Assembly (NCBI RefSeq): GCF_009909185.1
Contig: NZ_JAAAMV010000012.1
Span: 242,999 to 306,998, forward strand
Origin: Paenibacillus glycinis
GTDB lineage: Bacteria > Bacillota > Bacilli > Paenibacillales > Paenibacillaceae
Length of the DNA stretch: 64,000 bases
Direction of reading: 5' to 3'
Position numbers and translations under genes: made by a program. Below the pieces are notes generated by a model. It made no database searches and was not told the origin of the DNA. It saw only the letters and a list, made by a program, of their open reading frames with translations. How positions within the stretch are numbered: the first letter of the stretch is position 1; the number at the start of each line of letters is the position of its first letter. Positions 8,846 to 17,179 of the stretch are shown piece by piece.

Positions 8846-10141
8846 TTAAGATTGAAATAGTACCTCTTGGTATTTCTGTATGTCTCCAGCTCCCATAAAC
8901 ACAAGTACTGAATCATCATAAGGAGACATCTGCGATTTAAAGTTCCTCTCTGATACAAGTTGTGAACCTGGAATTCGCAATTGCAGGTCATTTATCGTAA
9001 TTGTGCCCGTTGCTTCTCTTGCTGAATTAAATATCTGACAAAGGTAAACTTCATCGGCATCTTTCAGTGAGAAGGCAAAATCATCAATTAACTTCTCCAT
9101 TCGACTAAATGTATGAGGTTGAAAAATCCCGATAATTCTCTTTTTAGGGTATTTACTTCTTGTTGCTTCGAGGGTAGCCTTAATCTCAACTGGATGATGT
9201 GCATAGTCATCAATAATCACATTAGAACCCCATTGCCTTTCAGTAAACCTACGCTTGACGCCCGAAAACGTAGCCAATTGTTTCTTGATAATATTGATAT
9301 CATAGTCTAGTTCTAATGCGACCCCAATCACAGCTAAAGCATTGAGTACATTATGCTTCCCGAATAAAGGTATTGAGAATCCATTAATTCTTATATCTTT
9401 AAAGTAAACGTCAAAGGTTATACCATCACTTTCAACTACAAGATTTGCAGCTCTAAGGTCATTGTCGATTTCAAAACCATAATAGAGTACATCGGTAGTT
9501 AGTTTCAGCAATCGTATCTGTGGGTCATCTCCACATACTACTAATCGTTTCTTTGATAAAGAGGCCATTTCATTAAAAGCGTCTCTAACATCATTTATAT
9601 CAGAGAAATAGTCCGGGTGATCAAAATCAATATTTGTAATTACAGTAATTTGAGGTTCGTATGCAAGGAAATGACGTCTATATTCGCAACCTTCAAATAC
9701 AAATAATCGAGCATTGGGAGCCCCTTCGCCTGTTCCGTCTCCAATGAGACTGCATACTGGCTCAATAGCATTGAGTGTATGTGTCATCATCCCAGTGGTT
9801 GTGGTTTTACCATGTGACCCCGTTACTGCAATACTTGTATATCTCTTCATCCAATCACCAATAAAATGATGATAACGATAAATATGAATACCAAGCTCTT
9901 TACAACGAAGAATAGATGGATGAGTATCTTCAAAAGCGTTTGAGGCAATAACCTTCATATCGATAGTTAAAGGTGCATCCCCGAAATTAAATAGAGGAAT
10001 ATTTCGTGTTTCAAGGGGTACTTGTGTAAAGAGAAATGAATCAATATCCTCCCCTTGTACATTATTCCCAAGGTCATGTAGGATCTGTGCTAAAGCACTC
10101 ATTCCGCTGCCTTTCACCCCAATTAAGTGATAATTTTCCAT
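8846..10141 (-). CDS. MurC-type UDP-N-acetylmuramate--amino acid ligase (copy 1)
   Basis: 431 aa with all three Mur-ligase domains: N-terminal nucleotide fold LIGVKGSGMSALA, ATP P-loop GSHGKTTTT near residue 105, central NIDFDHPDYF, and a C-terminal domain with DDYAHHPVEI. EGCEYRRHFL resembles housekeeping MurC of Bacilli. It would form an amide between a lactyl carboxylate and an amino acid with ATP. The start at 10141 is supported by GGAGG a few bases upstream; a GTG lies 12 bp further out. With MurA, MurB and a second MurC-like gene in the same operon it is more likely biosynthetic than a spare housekeeping gene, though a resistance role is possible. Confidence 0.88.
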   Translation of the reverse strand: MENYHLIGVKGSGMSALAQILHDLGNNVQGEDIDSFLFTQVPLETRNIPLFNFGDAPLTIDMKVIASNAFEDTHPSILRCKELGIHIYRYHHFIGDWMKRYTSIAVTGSHGKTTTTGMMTHTLNAIEPVCSLIGDGTGEGAPNARLFVFEGCEYRRHFLAYEPQITVITNIDFDHPDYFSDINDVRDAFNEMASLSKKRLVVCGDDPQIRLLKLTTDVLYYGFEIDNDLRAANLVVESDGITFDVYFKDIRINGFSIPLFGKHNVLNALAVIGVALELDYDINIIKKQLATFSGVKRRFTERQWGSNVIIDDYAHHPVEIKATLEATRSKYPKKRIIGIFQPHTFSRMEKLIDDFAFSLKDADEVYLCQIFNSAREATGTITINDLQLRIPGSQLVSERNFKSQMSPYDDSVLVFMGAGDIQKYQEVLFQS

Positions 10142-10246
10142 ATTTACCTCCACTAAATTAATAGTACATAAAAGCTTTATAATTTTTTATATCCAGGAAT
10201 TACGTATAAAATTAGGCAGTAAGTATAATAGAATTATATAGTACTA

Positions 10247-10891
10247 TCAAGGTAAAGCCTTATCCCAATCTTCAATTATTGTTTTCACCCTATCCACTGT
10301 TTCTTCAATAAAATCTTCAACCACTATTCTAGTAATGTATTGTGTACCAATTCCTGGTTTTTTCTCCAAAAGATCAAACCAATGAACAGTTCGCAATCTC
10401 CAAAAATTGATCTCTTGTTCACTAAGTAAAGGACTCATACCATATATTTTGCTATTTATTAAACCCTCCCACACAATTTCTTTCCACCATTTCGTTTCAT
10501 ATAAATAAAAGTCTACTTCATCGGTTTCTGAGGAATATGTTTTTTTAATCTCCTCTTTACTGAAGTTGTTACTTAGTGCCTCTTTCTTAAATGATTCGTA
10601 TACGTTTTGCACCCAGTAATAATCAGTTATTATGTGGGCAAAATAACCTTTCACAAAGCTATTCCAACCCGAATCCCTGCTCTGACTAATGTATCCTCTA
10701 TAGTCTCCCTCCAAAGAAATCAGACCTTTTTGTTGAACTTCAAAATGAGTTTTATTTTTATCATTTCTATTAGCATTCTTTCTCATATGCACTGAATCTG
10801 GAGCAATGCAACCAAGTAAAAATGAAGGGGGGATACTTCTACCTTCAAAATATTTAACCCCTATAGCTAGATGAACCATAGGTAAAGGCAC
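10247..10891 (-). CDS. Zinc-dependent phospholipase C-like hydrolase family protein
   Basis: 214 aa. The start MPLPMVHLAIG, GCIAPDSVH near residue 30 and GYFAHIITDYYW near residue 85 give the His/Asp pattern of the Zn-dependent PLC/S1-P1-like family often annotated in Firmicutes as a hydrolase. No signal peptide, so it acts in the cytoplasm. The GTG start is preceded by AAGGA at 8-9 nt. It could be a phosphoesterase on an intermediate, but that is only inference. It lies between the two MurC-like genes, in the same orientation. Confidence 0.6.
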   Translation of the reverse strand: MPLPMVHLAIGVKYFEGRSIPPSFLLGCIAPDSVHMRKNANRNDKNKTHFEVQQKGLISLEGDYRGYISQSRDSGWNSFVKGYFAHIITDYYWVQNVYESFKKEALSNNFSKEEIKKTYSSETDEVDFYLYETKWWKEIVWEGLINSKIYGMSPLLSEQEINFWRLRTVHWFDLLEKKPGIGTQYITRIVVEDFIEETVDRVKTIIEDWDKALP

Positions 10892-11238
10892 TTTCCACCA
10901 TCCTTAAACATAAAATTAATGATATGAGATAGTATAACGTCTTTTGGAGCCATGGCTATGAGCTGAAAAGAAGTGATAACAAATAAGACCGATGGTACCA
11001 ATGCCTAGTCCCGCCGAATTTGTCCAATTATAATAGAATCCCTGCAAAAAATTTAAATTTAAAGGATTTACAAGTGTGATAGGTGTAAATTATAGACATG
11101 TAGAGGTGCCATTCTAAGTGGCAAACGGTCGAGCCTGCATATGTTCTACGCAACCTCGAATCAGACCCAAGAGTAATTCTATGCCACATACAAATCACAC
11201 CGGTAATCGTCTCTCATTCTAAATGAACTGGGCTTAAA
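10892..11238. other. Intergenic stretch between the two MurC-like genes
   Basis: About 350 bp of AT-rich sequence within the operon. I see no gene, tRNA or strong hairpin. Same-strand genes on both sides suggest read-through, but a separate promoter cannot be excluded. Confidence 0.4.
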
Positions 11239-12636
11239 TCAAAAATTTGCCGGTTCGAAGCGATGTTTTATGTTTGAAATAACTGCATTATGGATTTCAA
11301 TAAAATTTTCTTTATAATTATCGTAACCAAATGTCAATAATGCAACCGGGCCGTCTTTGGACAAATTTTCAACTTTTTCACAAATTTGCGCTATGGAGAT
11401 CCCTCTCACTCCAATCACTTCGAAATTAGCCAATTCCTCAATTAACAGCTCAATTGCATTATCATCTTCAGCTCCTCCCATACTCCGTGCAGCTCTACCA
11501 ATATCAGCTATCATTACCGCATCAACATTCTTCAATACCTCGGCAAATTGATGTAACGGTCTCGGATTCAGATGCCCCCACATACCCGCAACCACAACTA
11601 TTCTATAATTCGGAAGAAAACGGGAAATTACAGAGAGTGTAGAAGCAAGTTGTGACGGATTTCTAGCATTATCGTCTATTCCAATGTAGTGGTCACTCTG
11701 ATACTTAACATCAAATCGCCTATTTGGAAGACGTGCATTAAGTAATCCATCCCTAATGACATTTGGGCTTATTCCAAATTCCATAGCTAAAGCGATTCCG
11801 GGAATTAAGTTCTTAACTAAATGATCGCCAGGCATGTTAATTAAAAACTCTCCAGCCACCGTATTGTTATGTTGAACTTGAAACATTGTAGTAAAATGGT
11901 TCCGACTAATAATATTTGCGCGCCAGCTTCCAGAATGTAAACCATATGTAACAACCTTATTATCACGAATGAGATCTTTAAAAGCTGGATTATCCTCAAT
12001 ATTAGCGGGCAAAAATACTTTAGAAGCAAGACTAGATTCTATAAAATTAACGAATGCACTACTCACACTATCGATATCAGTACCAAAATAGTTTTCATGA
12101 TTTGGTACAATATCTGTTAATATTATATTATCTGTTCTAAAGCCAAAAAAAGCTCCTTGATATTCACAGCTTTCAATGATCGCAATCCTGCCATCTCCTA
12201 GAGAACCACTTTCACCAGTGGTTTTTGATTCTGCCCCCATATAGACAGTTGGATTAATCCCATTACTAAAAGCGCTTTCCAGTAAGGCTGTAGTGGTAGT
12301 TTTCCCAACTGAACCAATTACCGAAATTCGTTGGCCAGATCCATGAAGCAAACGATCTAGACCTTGCATTCTACTCCAAATTGGAATATGGCGCAATTTC
12401 GCCTCTAATATCTCCGGGTTATCGTTGTCTATCATCCCGGAAACGATTATAGCATTCACCTTCTCCACATTTCTCTTGGAGTGCTCATTAAAAATCTTTA
12501 TCCCTTTTTTTTCAAGTTTATCAACATTTGAAGAACGTTTCAGATCAGAACCAGTAACCAAATGCCCTTTGGCAGAGGCAATTTCGGCAATCCCTCTCAT
12601 GCCGGTTCCACCTATTCCAATAACATGTAATTTCAT
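11239..12636 (-). CDS. MurC/Mpl-type Mur ligase (copy 2, altered P-loop)
   Basis: 465 aa. The N-terminal fold is HVIGIGGTGMRGIAEIASAKG, as in MurC/Mpl. The ATP loop reads GSVGKTTTT: Val replaces the His usual in MurC (G-S/T-H-G-K-T). The central motif NHENYFG and a C-terminal domain ending in a conserved LTFGYDNYKE stretch are present. It is clearly divergent from the first MurC-like protein, so the two probably use different carboxylate or amine substrates. I start it at ATG 12636, where the nucleotide-binding fold begins; an upstream start adds 10 residues. Mpl (tripeptide ligase) is an alternative family label. Confidence 0.8.
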   Translation of the reverse strand: MKLHVIGIGGTGMRGIAEIASAKGHLVTGSDLKRSSNVDKLEKKGIKIFNEHSKRNVEKVNAIIVSGMIDNDNPEILEAKLRHIPIWSRMQGLDRLLHGSGQRISVIGSVGKTTTTALLESAFSNGINPTVYMGAESKTTGESGSLGDGRIAIIESCEYQGAFFGFRTDNIILTDIVPNHENYFGTDIDSVSSAFVNFIESSLASKVFLPANIEDNPAFKDLIRDNKVVTYGLHSGSWRANIISRNHFTTMFQVQHNNTVAGEFLINMPGDHLVKNLIPGIALAMEFGISPNVIRDGLLNARLPNRRFDVKYQSDHYIGIDDNARNPSQLASTLSVISRFLPNYRIVVVAGMWGHLNPRPLHQFAEVLKNVDAVMIADIGRAARSMGGAEDDNAIELLIEELANFEVIGVRGISIAQICEKVENLSKDGPVALLTFGYDNYKENFIEIHNAVISNIKHRFEPANF

Positions 12637-12791
12637 TTTCCCACGTCTCTTTCTAATCAATATCATTTATAAGTCTATTCGAGATAAATATTCAGATTTT
12701 ATAGGCAATATAGATAGACTCATTCTTGTCGACATCAAAAATGAAACTCGAAGACAGGGATGTATATGAAGAGTCCTTAATTTCATAAGCA

Positions 12792-13523
12792 CTATTTAAA
12801 TCCATGTTCCCAAGATTCATACAGTCTAATATCCTGTAAACTATCTACCTCAATCCAAAAATCGTCACAAGGAATAGTGCTCACTTGAATATTATACTTC
12901 AATAGAATTGCTAGCATCGCTGTTACGTCAAGTTGATCTAAAGCCTCGGAGTTTAGAGAATTCAACACGGCACTTAATTTCCTAAATCCGGATGGGGTCG
13001 TCTTCAACAATCCCATAAATTGACCTTCTATTTCATCCAGATTCACTGCTGGATTACCTATCTCTAGTAAAATTGAATGATCGCTAGTTTTAAATGTCTC
13101 CAAATCACTCAAAGGGTTTATAAATCTCTGTTCCCATAAATCCCTATAATTAGTTTTGTATGGAATTGATATTTCATCGTGATTATTTATGAGCAAACGA
13201 ATGGTATTTGGAGTATATAAAATATCAGAATAAGCTATTATGCAGTCATCGTTCTCCAGCCAATCTTTAGATGACAATAAGGATCTTACAATGTTTGAAT
13301 TCTCCCATCTCTGGTTATGGAAAAAATGTACTTGTTCCAATTTAATTTTATCCGCGAGGTATCCAACCACAACTCCTATTTCATTAATACCCGAATCTCG
13401 CAAAATTTTTATTTGCCATTCTATTAGCGTCCTTCCCCACAATTCTGTCATACACTTTGGTGTATTATCTGTTCTATCTCCCATTCTACTGCCTCGACCG
13501 GCTGCTAGAATTATTGCTTTCAT
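12792..13523 (-). CDS. Nucleotidyltransferase; probable CTP:phosphoglutamine cytidylyltransferase (Cj1416-like)
   Basis: 243 aa, GT-A-type NTP transferase. The signature AAGRGSRMGDRTDNTPKCM is at the N-terminus, GRTLIEWQIKIL and an NSNIVRSLLSS motif follow, then AYSDILY as the metal-binding aspartate strand. The last features recall LicC/Cj1416-type cytidylyltransferases rather than sugar-1-phosphate uridylyltransferases. Cj1416 converts phosphoglutamine and CTP to CDP-glutamine. A strong ribosome site (AAAGGAG, 7 nt spacing) supports ATG 13523. With the glutamine-kinase-like and C26 genes it completes the three steps to cytidine diphosphoramidate. Phosphocholine cytidylyltransferase is the main alternative. 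Confidence 0.72.
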   Translation of the reverse strand: MKAIILAAGRGSRMGDRTDNTPKCMTELWGRTLIEWQIKILRDSGINEIGVVVGYLADKIKLEQVHFFHNQRWENSNIVRSLLSSKDWLENDDCIIAYSDILYTPNTIRLLINNHDEISIPYKTNYRDLWEQRFINPLSDLETFKTSDHSILLEIGNPAVNLDEIEGQFMGLLKTTPSGFRKLSAVLNSLNSEALDQLDVTAMLAILLKYNIQVSTIPCDDFWIEVDSLQDIRLYESWEHGFK

Positions 13524-13731
13524 TTCGCTACTCCTTTTACCCATATACTGAATCCATTTAGGCGTTTGTGCTTCGTACTAAAATTCAGACGAAACAACAC
13601 AAATCGCAAATGCATCGTCTTTTCGAAAACAACATCAGGTTTACCCTTATAAGCAGTCCAAAATACATGTTTCTGGGCATTTTTTATTGATAGTGGATCT
13701 GCATCTAAAGAAATTCCCTACAAATATAGAA

Positions 13732-14847
13732 TCACTGTTGCAAACTCAAAATAAACTTCCAGCTTTGCTTTAATATATTTTCTCTAAGCTCATGAATACC
13801 AAGTGTGTTCCGGGTTGGGTGTACACGATTAGTTAATAATATGACAAAACTATCGAGACTCGGATTAATCCATAACCCTGTCCCCGTAAATCCAGTGTGT
13901 CCAAATACCCTCCCAAATTCTGTATTATCTGTTGCCCAGGCCAGTCCTCGCGAGGCATTTAAATGTTCTGTATGATTAAGCAGGGAGTCGTTTATTAATT
14001 GTTCACTAAGAATTCGAGTCCCCTGCCTTTCTCCTCCAGCCATTAACATTACAAGAAACTTTGTTAGATCTCCACTGGATGAAAAAACTCCAGCATGGCC
14101 AGCTACTCCCCCAAGCCAATGAGCATTCTCGTCGTGTACAACTCCTTTCTGGATGTCCCTTATCTCCTCCCTGTATTCAGTGGGAGCTATTTGTTGTATG
14201 AAATTTTCAGATGGATTGAACATCGTAGAATACATTTGAGTGGGTTCCCAAATATTCTGTCTTGCAAATCTTTCTAAAGACATTCCTGATATATGCTCAA
14301 TAATATAGCCGAGCAAGATAAACCCACGATTGCTATAGAGTACTTTTTCCCCGATTCCTTCAACTATATTATCGTTGCATATCCTGTCAATTAGTGTTCT
14401 TTTCTCATTTGTCCCATATTGTTTAATATACGTTCTTTCCGGCAATCCTGAAGTATGGCATAAAAGGTCTTTGACTGTGGCCTTTCCCACTCGCGTATTT
14501 CTAGCTTGAATAAGACAGTCTTCAACCCGCATTTCAAAATCGAGTTCCCCATATTCCACTAGTTTTAAAATTGAACACCATGTTGAGATAATTTTCGTTA
14601 CAGAAGCTTGATCAAAAATAGTTTCTATATCCATTGGCTTCTTTATAGGAGACACCTCTTTAAAACCGTAAGCCTTGTGCAGCAGAAGTTTTCCTTTAGA
14701 AGCAATAACTAGTACTGCACCAGGTATGGTGCCCATCTCAACATTTTTCATAATAGTGTTACTTATAGTTGTTTCCAACTCAATTCGCCGACTTACTTCA
14801 TCGTCAATATTAATTTGAAATTCATCCCAAGGATTTGCACATTTCAT
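13732..14847 (-). CDS. Beta-lactamase-fold serine hydrolase, cytoplasmic
   Basis: 371 aa, class C beta-lactamase/esterase family. The nucleophile motif ASVTK (S-x-x-K) is near residue 82, the Tyr motif is LYSNRGF and the third motif is HTGFTG. All three active-site elements are intact. There is no signal peptide or lipobox, unlike secreted beta-lactamases and penicillin-binding proteins, so it should act inside the cell. It may cleave or transfer an ester/amide on a biosynthetic intermediate. The start at 14847 has AAAGGAG 8 nt upstream; a GTG 9 bp further out is possible. Confidence 0.82.
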   Translation of the reverse strand: MKCANPWDEFQINIDDEVSRRIELETTISNTIMKNVEMGTIPGAVLVIASKGKLLLHKAYGFKEVSPIKKPMDIETIFDQASVTKIISTWCSILKLVEYGELDFEMRVEDCLIQARNTRVGKATVKDLLCHTSGLPERTYIKQYGTNEKRTLIDRICNDNIVEGIGEKVLYSNRGFILLGYIIEHISGMSLERFARQNIWEPTQMYSTMFNPSENFIQQIAPTEYREEIRDIQKGVVHDENAHWLGGVAGHAGVFSSSGDLTKFLVMLMAGGERQGTRILSEQLINDSLLNHTEHLNASRGLAWATDNTEFGRVFGHTGFTGTGLWINPSLDSFVILLTNRVHPTRNTLGIHELRENILKQSWKFILSLQQ

Positions 14848-14971
14848 CTCTTCCACTCCTTTATTTTTCAGACGTCCCTTAACTCTCTAATTAAAATGAT
14901 GGGCTCCTCAAAATTTTGTACTGTATGAATGCAGCTGATACTTTGATTTATTATAGAATGCAATTCCTTGC

Positions 14972-16249
14972 TCAGATTTCCAACAGTGATGCTGATATTG
15001 GCTCAATAACCTGAATATTGGCCCCCATATTCTTAAGTTTCGTATATAGATTAGCGTAACCTCTATCGATATGATAAAAACCATCTATAACTGTTTCCCC
15101 TTCAGCTGCTAGTGCCGCAATAACCAAAGAAGCACCACCTCTAATATCTTGAGAAACAACATTATTACCGAAAAGTTTTGTAACTCCTCGAACTATAGCA
15201 GTCTGTCCCATGATTTCAATGTCAGCTCCCATTGAACGGAGATAAGGTACATGCAAGAAACGGTCGTCATGGAGATTCTCAACAATCCTACAATTTCCTG
15301 CTGATTGCGTCATCAGTGCCATATATTGAGGTTGTAAATCTGTTGGAAAGCTAGGATATGGATTAGTTTCAATTGACTTTGATCTTAACTGATCAATACA
15401 AGAAATTGTTACAAATTCCTTATCCTTAACAAAGTCCGCTCCACCTTCTGATAGCAGATCGCACAAATAGGCGATCTGCTTAAGTTCAGATGCCTTAACA
15501 GTTATTTCTCCTCTTGAGGCGATAGCAGCCATTATATACGTACCAACCTCAAGCCTATCAGGCATTATTTCCCATTGACCACCAGATAACGTCTCATGCC
15601 CCTCTATAACTATCGTTTTAGTACCGACGCCATCTATTTTCACGTTCATATTTCTGAGGAGGCACGCTAAATCTTCGAGCTCTGGTTCCATTGCAGCATT
15701 TTCAATAATTGTAATACCTGCAATTTTTGCAGCTAACATCATCGCAAACCCTGTTCCTGTAAAACTAGGGAAAGGAAGAGACAATTTTGTGGCCTTGAGT
15801 TTAGTAGCCCGAAATGTATACCCGTCCTCTTTCTCAATTACATGCCCACCTAACTTGTTGATAACGTAGAAATGTGTATCCAAAGGTCTACGACCAATTT
15901 TGTCTCCACCTGGGCGAGGAATAGTTACCTCACCAAACCTATGTAACAAACCTGGTACGAATAAAATACATGATCTAACTTTACGACCATATTCAGCCGA
16001 TATTTCACTTTTAACTATTTTTTTAGAGCATATTTCCATGTATTCATTTGATTCATCTAATTTGACATCACAATTAATGTCAAGCAGAATTTGTGTAAGT
16101 GTATGAATATCTTGTATCATTGGAACTCTATTCAATCGAATAACGCCATCCGTAAGTAATGCGGTCGTCACAAGAAACTGCATTGAATTTTTAGCACCGT
16201 TAAAACTCATTTGTCCTTTCAATGATTTCCCACCATTAATTACCAACAT
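14972..16249 (-). CDS. MurA-type enolpyruvyl transferase with Cys-to-Asp active site
   Basis: About 425 aa, EPT fold. The conserved Lys-Asn pair is in FNGAKNSMQ, Arg in KVRSCILFVPG, the active-site loop is RPGGDKIGRRPLDTHF, the catalytic Asp is in FPTDLQPQ, and DIRGGASLVIAALAAEG closes the site. Asp116 stands where E. coli MurA has Cys115; this change is known in fosfomycin-insensitive MurA such as that of Mycobacterium. It would transfer enolpyruvate from PEP to the 3'-hydroxyl of UDP-GlcNAc or a related nucleotide. The gene begins right after murB (start at 16249, or 16264 with weaker ribosome site). NikO/PolA-like use of UMP is a possible alternative. Confidence 0.85.
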   Translation of the reverse strand: MLVINGGKSLKGQMSFNGAKNSMQFLVTTALLTDGVIRLNRVPMIQDIHTLTQILLDINCDVKLDESNEYMEICSKKIVKSEISAEYGRKVRSCILFVPGLLHRFGEVTIPRPGGDKIGRRPLDTHFYVINKLGGHVIEKEDGYTFRATKLKATKLSLPFPSFTGTGFAMMLAAKIAGITIIENAAMEPELEDLACLLRNMNVKIDGVGTKTIVIEGHETLSGGQWEIMPDRLEVGTYIMAAIASRGEITVKASELKQIAYLCDLLSEGGADFVKDKEFVTISCIDQLRSKSIETNPYPSFPTDLQPQYMALMTQSAGNCRIVENLHDDRFLHVPYLRSMGADIEIMGQTAIVRGVTKLFGNNVVSQDIRGGASLVIAALAAEGETVIDGFYHIDRGYANLYTKLKNMGANIQVIEPISASLLEI

Positions 16250-16267
16250 TTTATGAACCCCCATTAT

Positions 16268-17179
16268 TTAATTTGATACGAATTTTCTAGTTAGTAAACT
16301 ATCAGCTAAAATTTTGACTTCCGGTCTTAATTTAACCCCAAACTTTTCTTGAACTCGGTAGTATGCCTGTTCCATCAAATCAAGTACATCAGAGAAGGTT
16401 CCCCCTCCCTGGTTCATAATAAAATTTGCATGTATTTTTGAAAATGATGCACCACCCACTGTAAAGCCCTTTAATCCACACTGATCAATATAATAGCCAG
16501 CTGAAACTCCAGTGCCTCTAGTAAAGTCAAAACTTTGCATGAAAGTCGAGCCTAATGTAAGTCCTTTCGGTTGCGTTCGTTTCCGGTATGAAGTATATTC
16601 CAGCATTTTTTTTTCTATTTTCCCGATATCTCCTTTTTGTAGTAAGATAGAAACTTCCGTAACAATAAAGTTCTCAGGGTGGATGTTAGAAGATCTATGC
16701 GAAGTCTCTATGTCTGATCTTGGAATTGTCTTCTTGTTTCCATTCATATCAATTCCCGTAACAGCTTCTACTTTATCAAAAAATTCAGTATCATATGCGC
16801 CTGCATTCATTATGGCGGCACCACCTATTGTTCCTGGTATAGCTGATGCCCATTCGAACCCAGTTAATCCATGACACAAGGCAATCCTAGAAATCGTAGG
16901 TAAGTACACTCCTGCCTTTGCTATAATTTTTTCCCCAATGACTTCAACATCCCTCATAACCATTTTTAATACAAAAGTATCCGGATTTTCTCCTATCAAA
17001 ACATTGCTCCCTGCTCCAATAACATGAACTTTTTTGTTTTTTGAATATGCATATTCCAATGCTTCCATTATGCTATTCTCATTCGAGGCTTCCGCGAAAT
17101 GTGAACACACTCCACCAATTCTAATGGTGGAGTGCCCCTTGAGTAGATAGTTATTTTGTATGTCTAGTTGTGTTCTCAT
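16268..17179 (-). CDS. MurB-type enolpyruvyl reductase (FAD)
   Basis: 303 aa. The FAD motif GAGSNVLI is near residue 55, IPGTIGGAAIMNAGAY near 115, the catalytic Ser loop LGSTFMQ near 207, the H-x-NFI-x-N motif (HANFIMNQGG) near 249, and Glu in RPEVKIL at the end. All catalytic positions are intact. It would reduce an enolpyruvyl ether to a lactyl ether with NADPH. Its ATG overlaps the carbamoyltransferase stop by 4 bp and murA follows after the stop, so the three are translationally linked. The length fits a type II MurB. Confidence 0.88.
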   Translation of the reverse strand: MRTQLDIQNNYLLKGHSTIRIGGVCSHFAEASNENSIMEALEYAYSKNKKVHVIGAGSNVLIGENPDTFVLKMVMRDVEVIGEKIIAKAGVYLPTISRIALCHGLTGFEWASAIPGTIGGAAIMNAGAYDTEFFDKVEAVTGIDMNGNKKTIPRSDIETSHRSSNIHPENFIVTEVSILLQKGDIGKIEKKMLEYTSYRKRTQPKGLTLGSTFMQSFDFTRGTGVSAGYYIDQCGLKGFTVGGASFSKIHANFIMNQGGGTFSDVLDLMEQAYYRVQEKFGVKLRPEVKILADSLLTRKFVSN

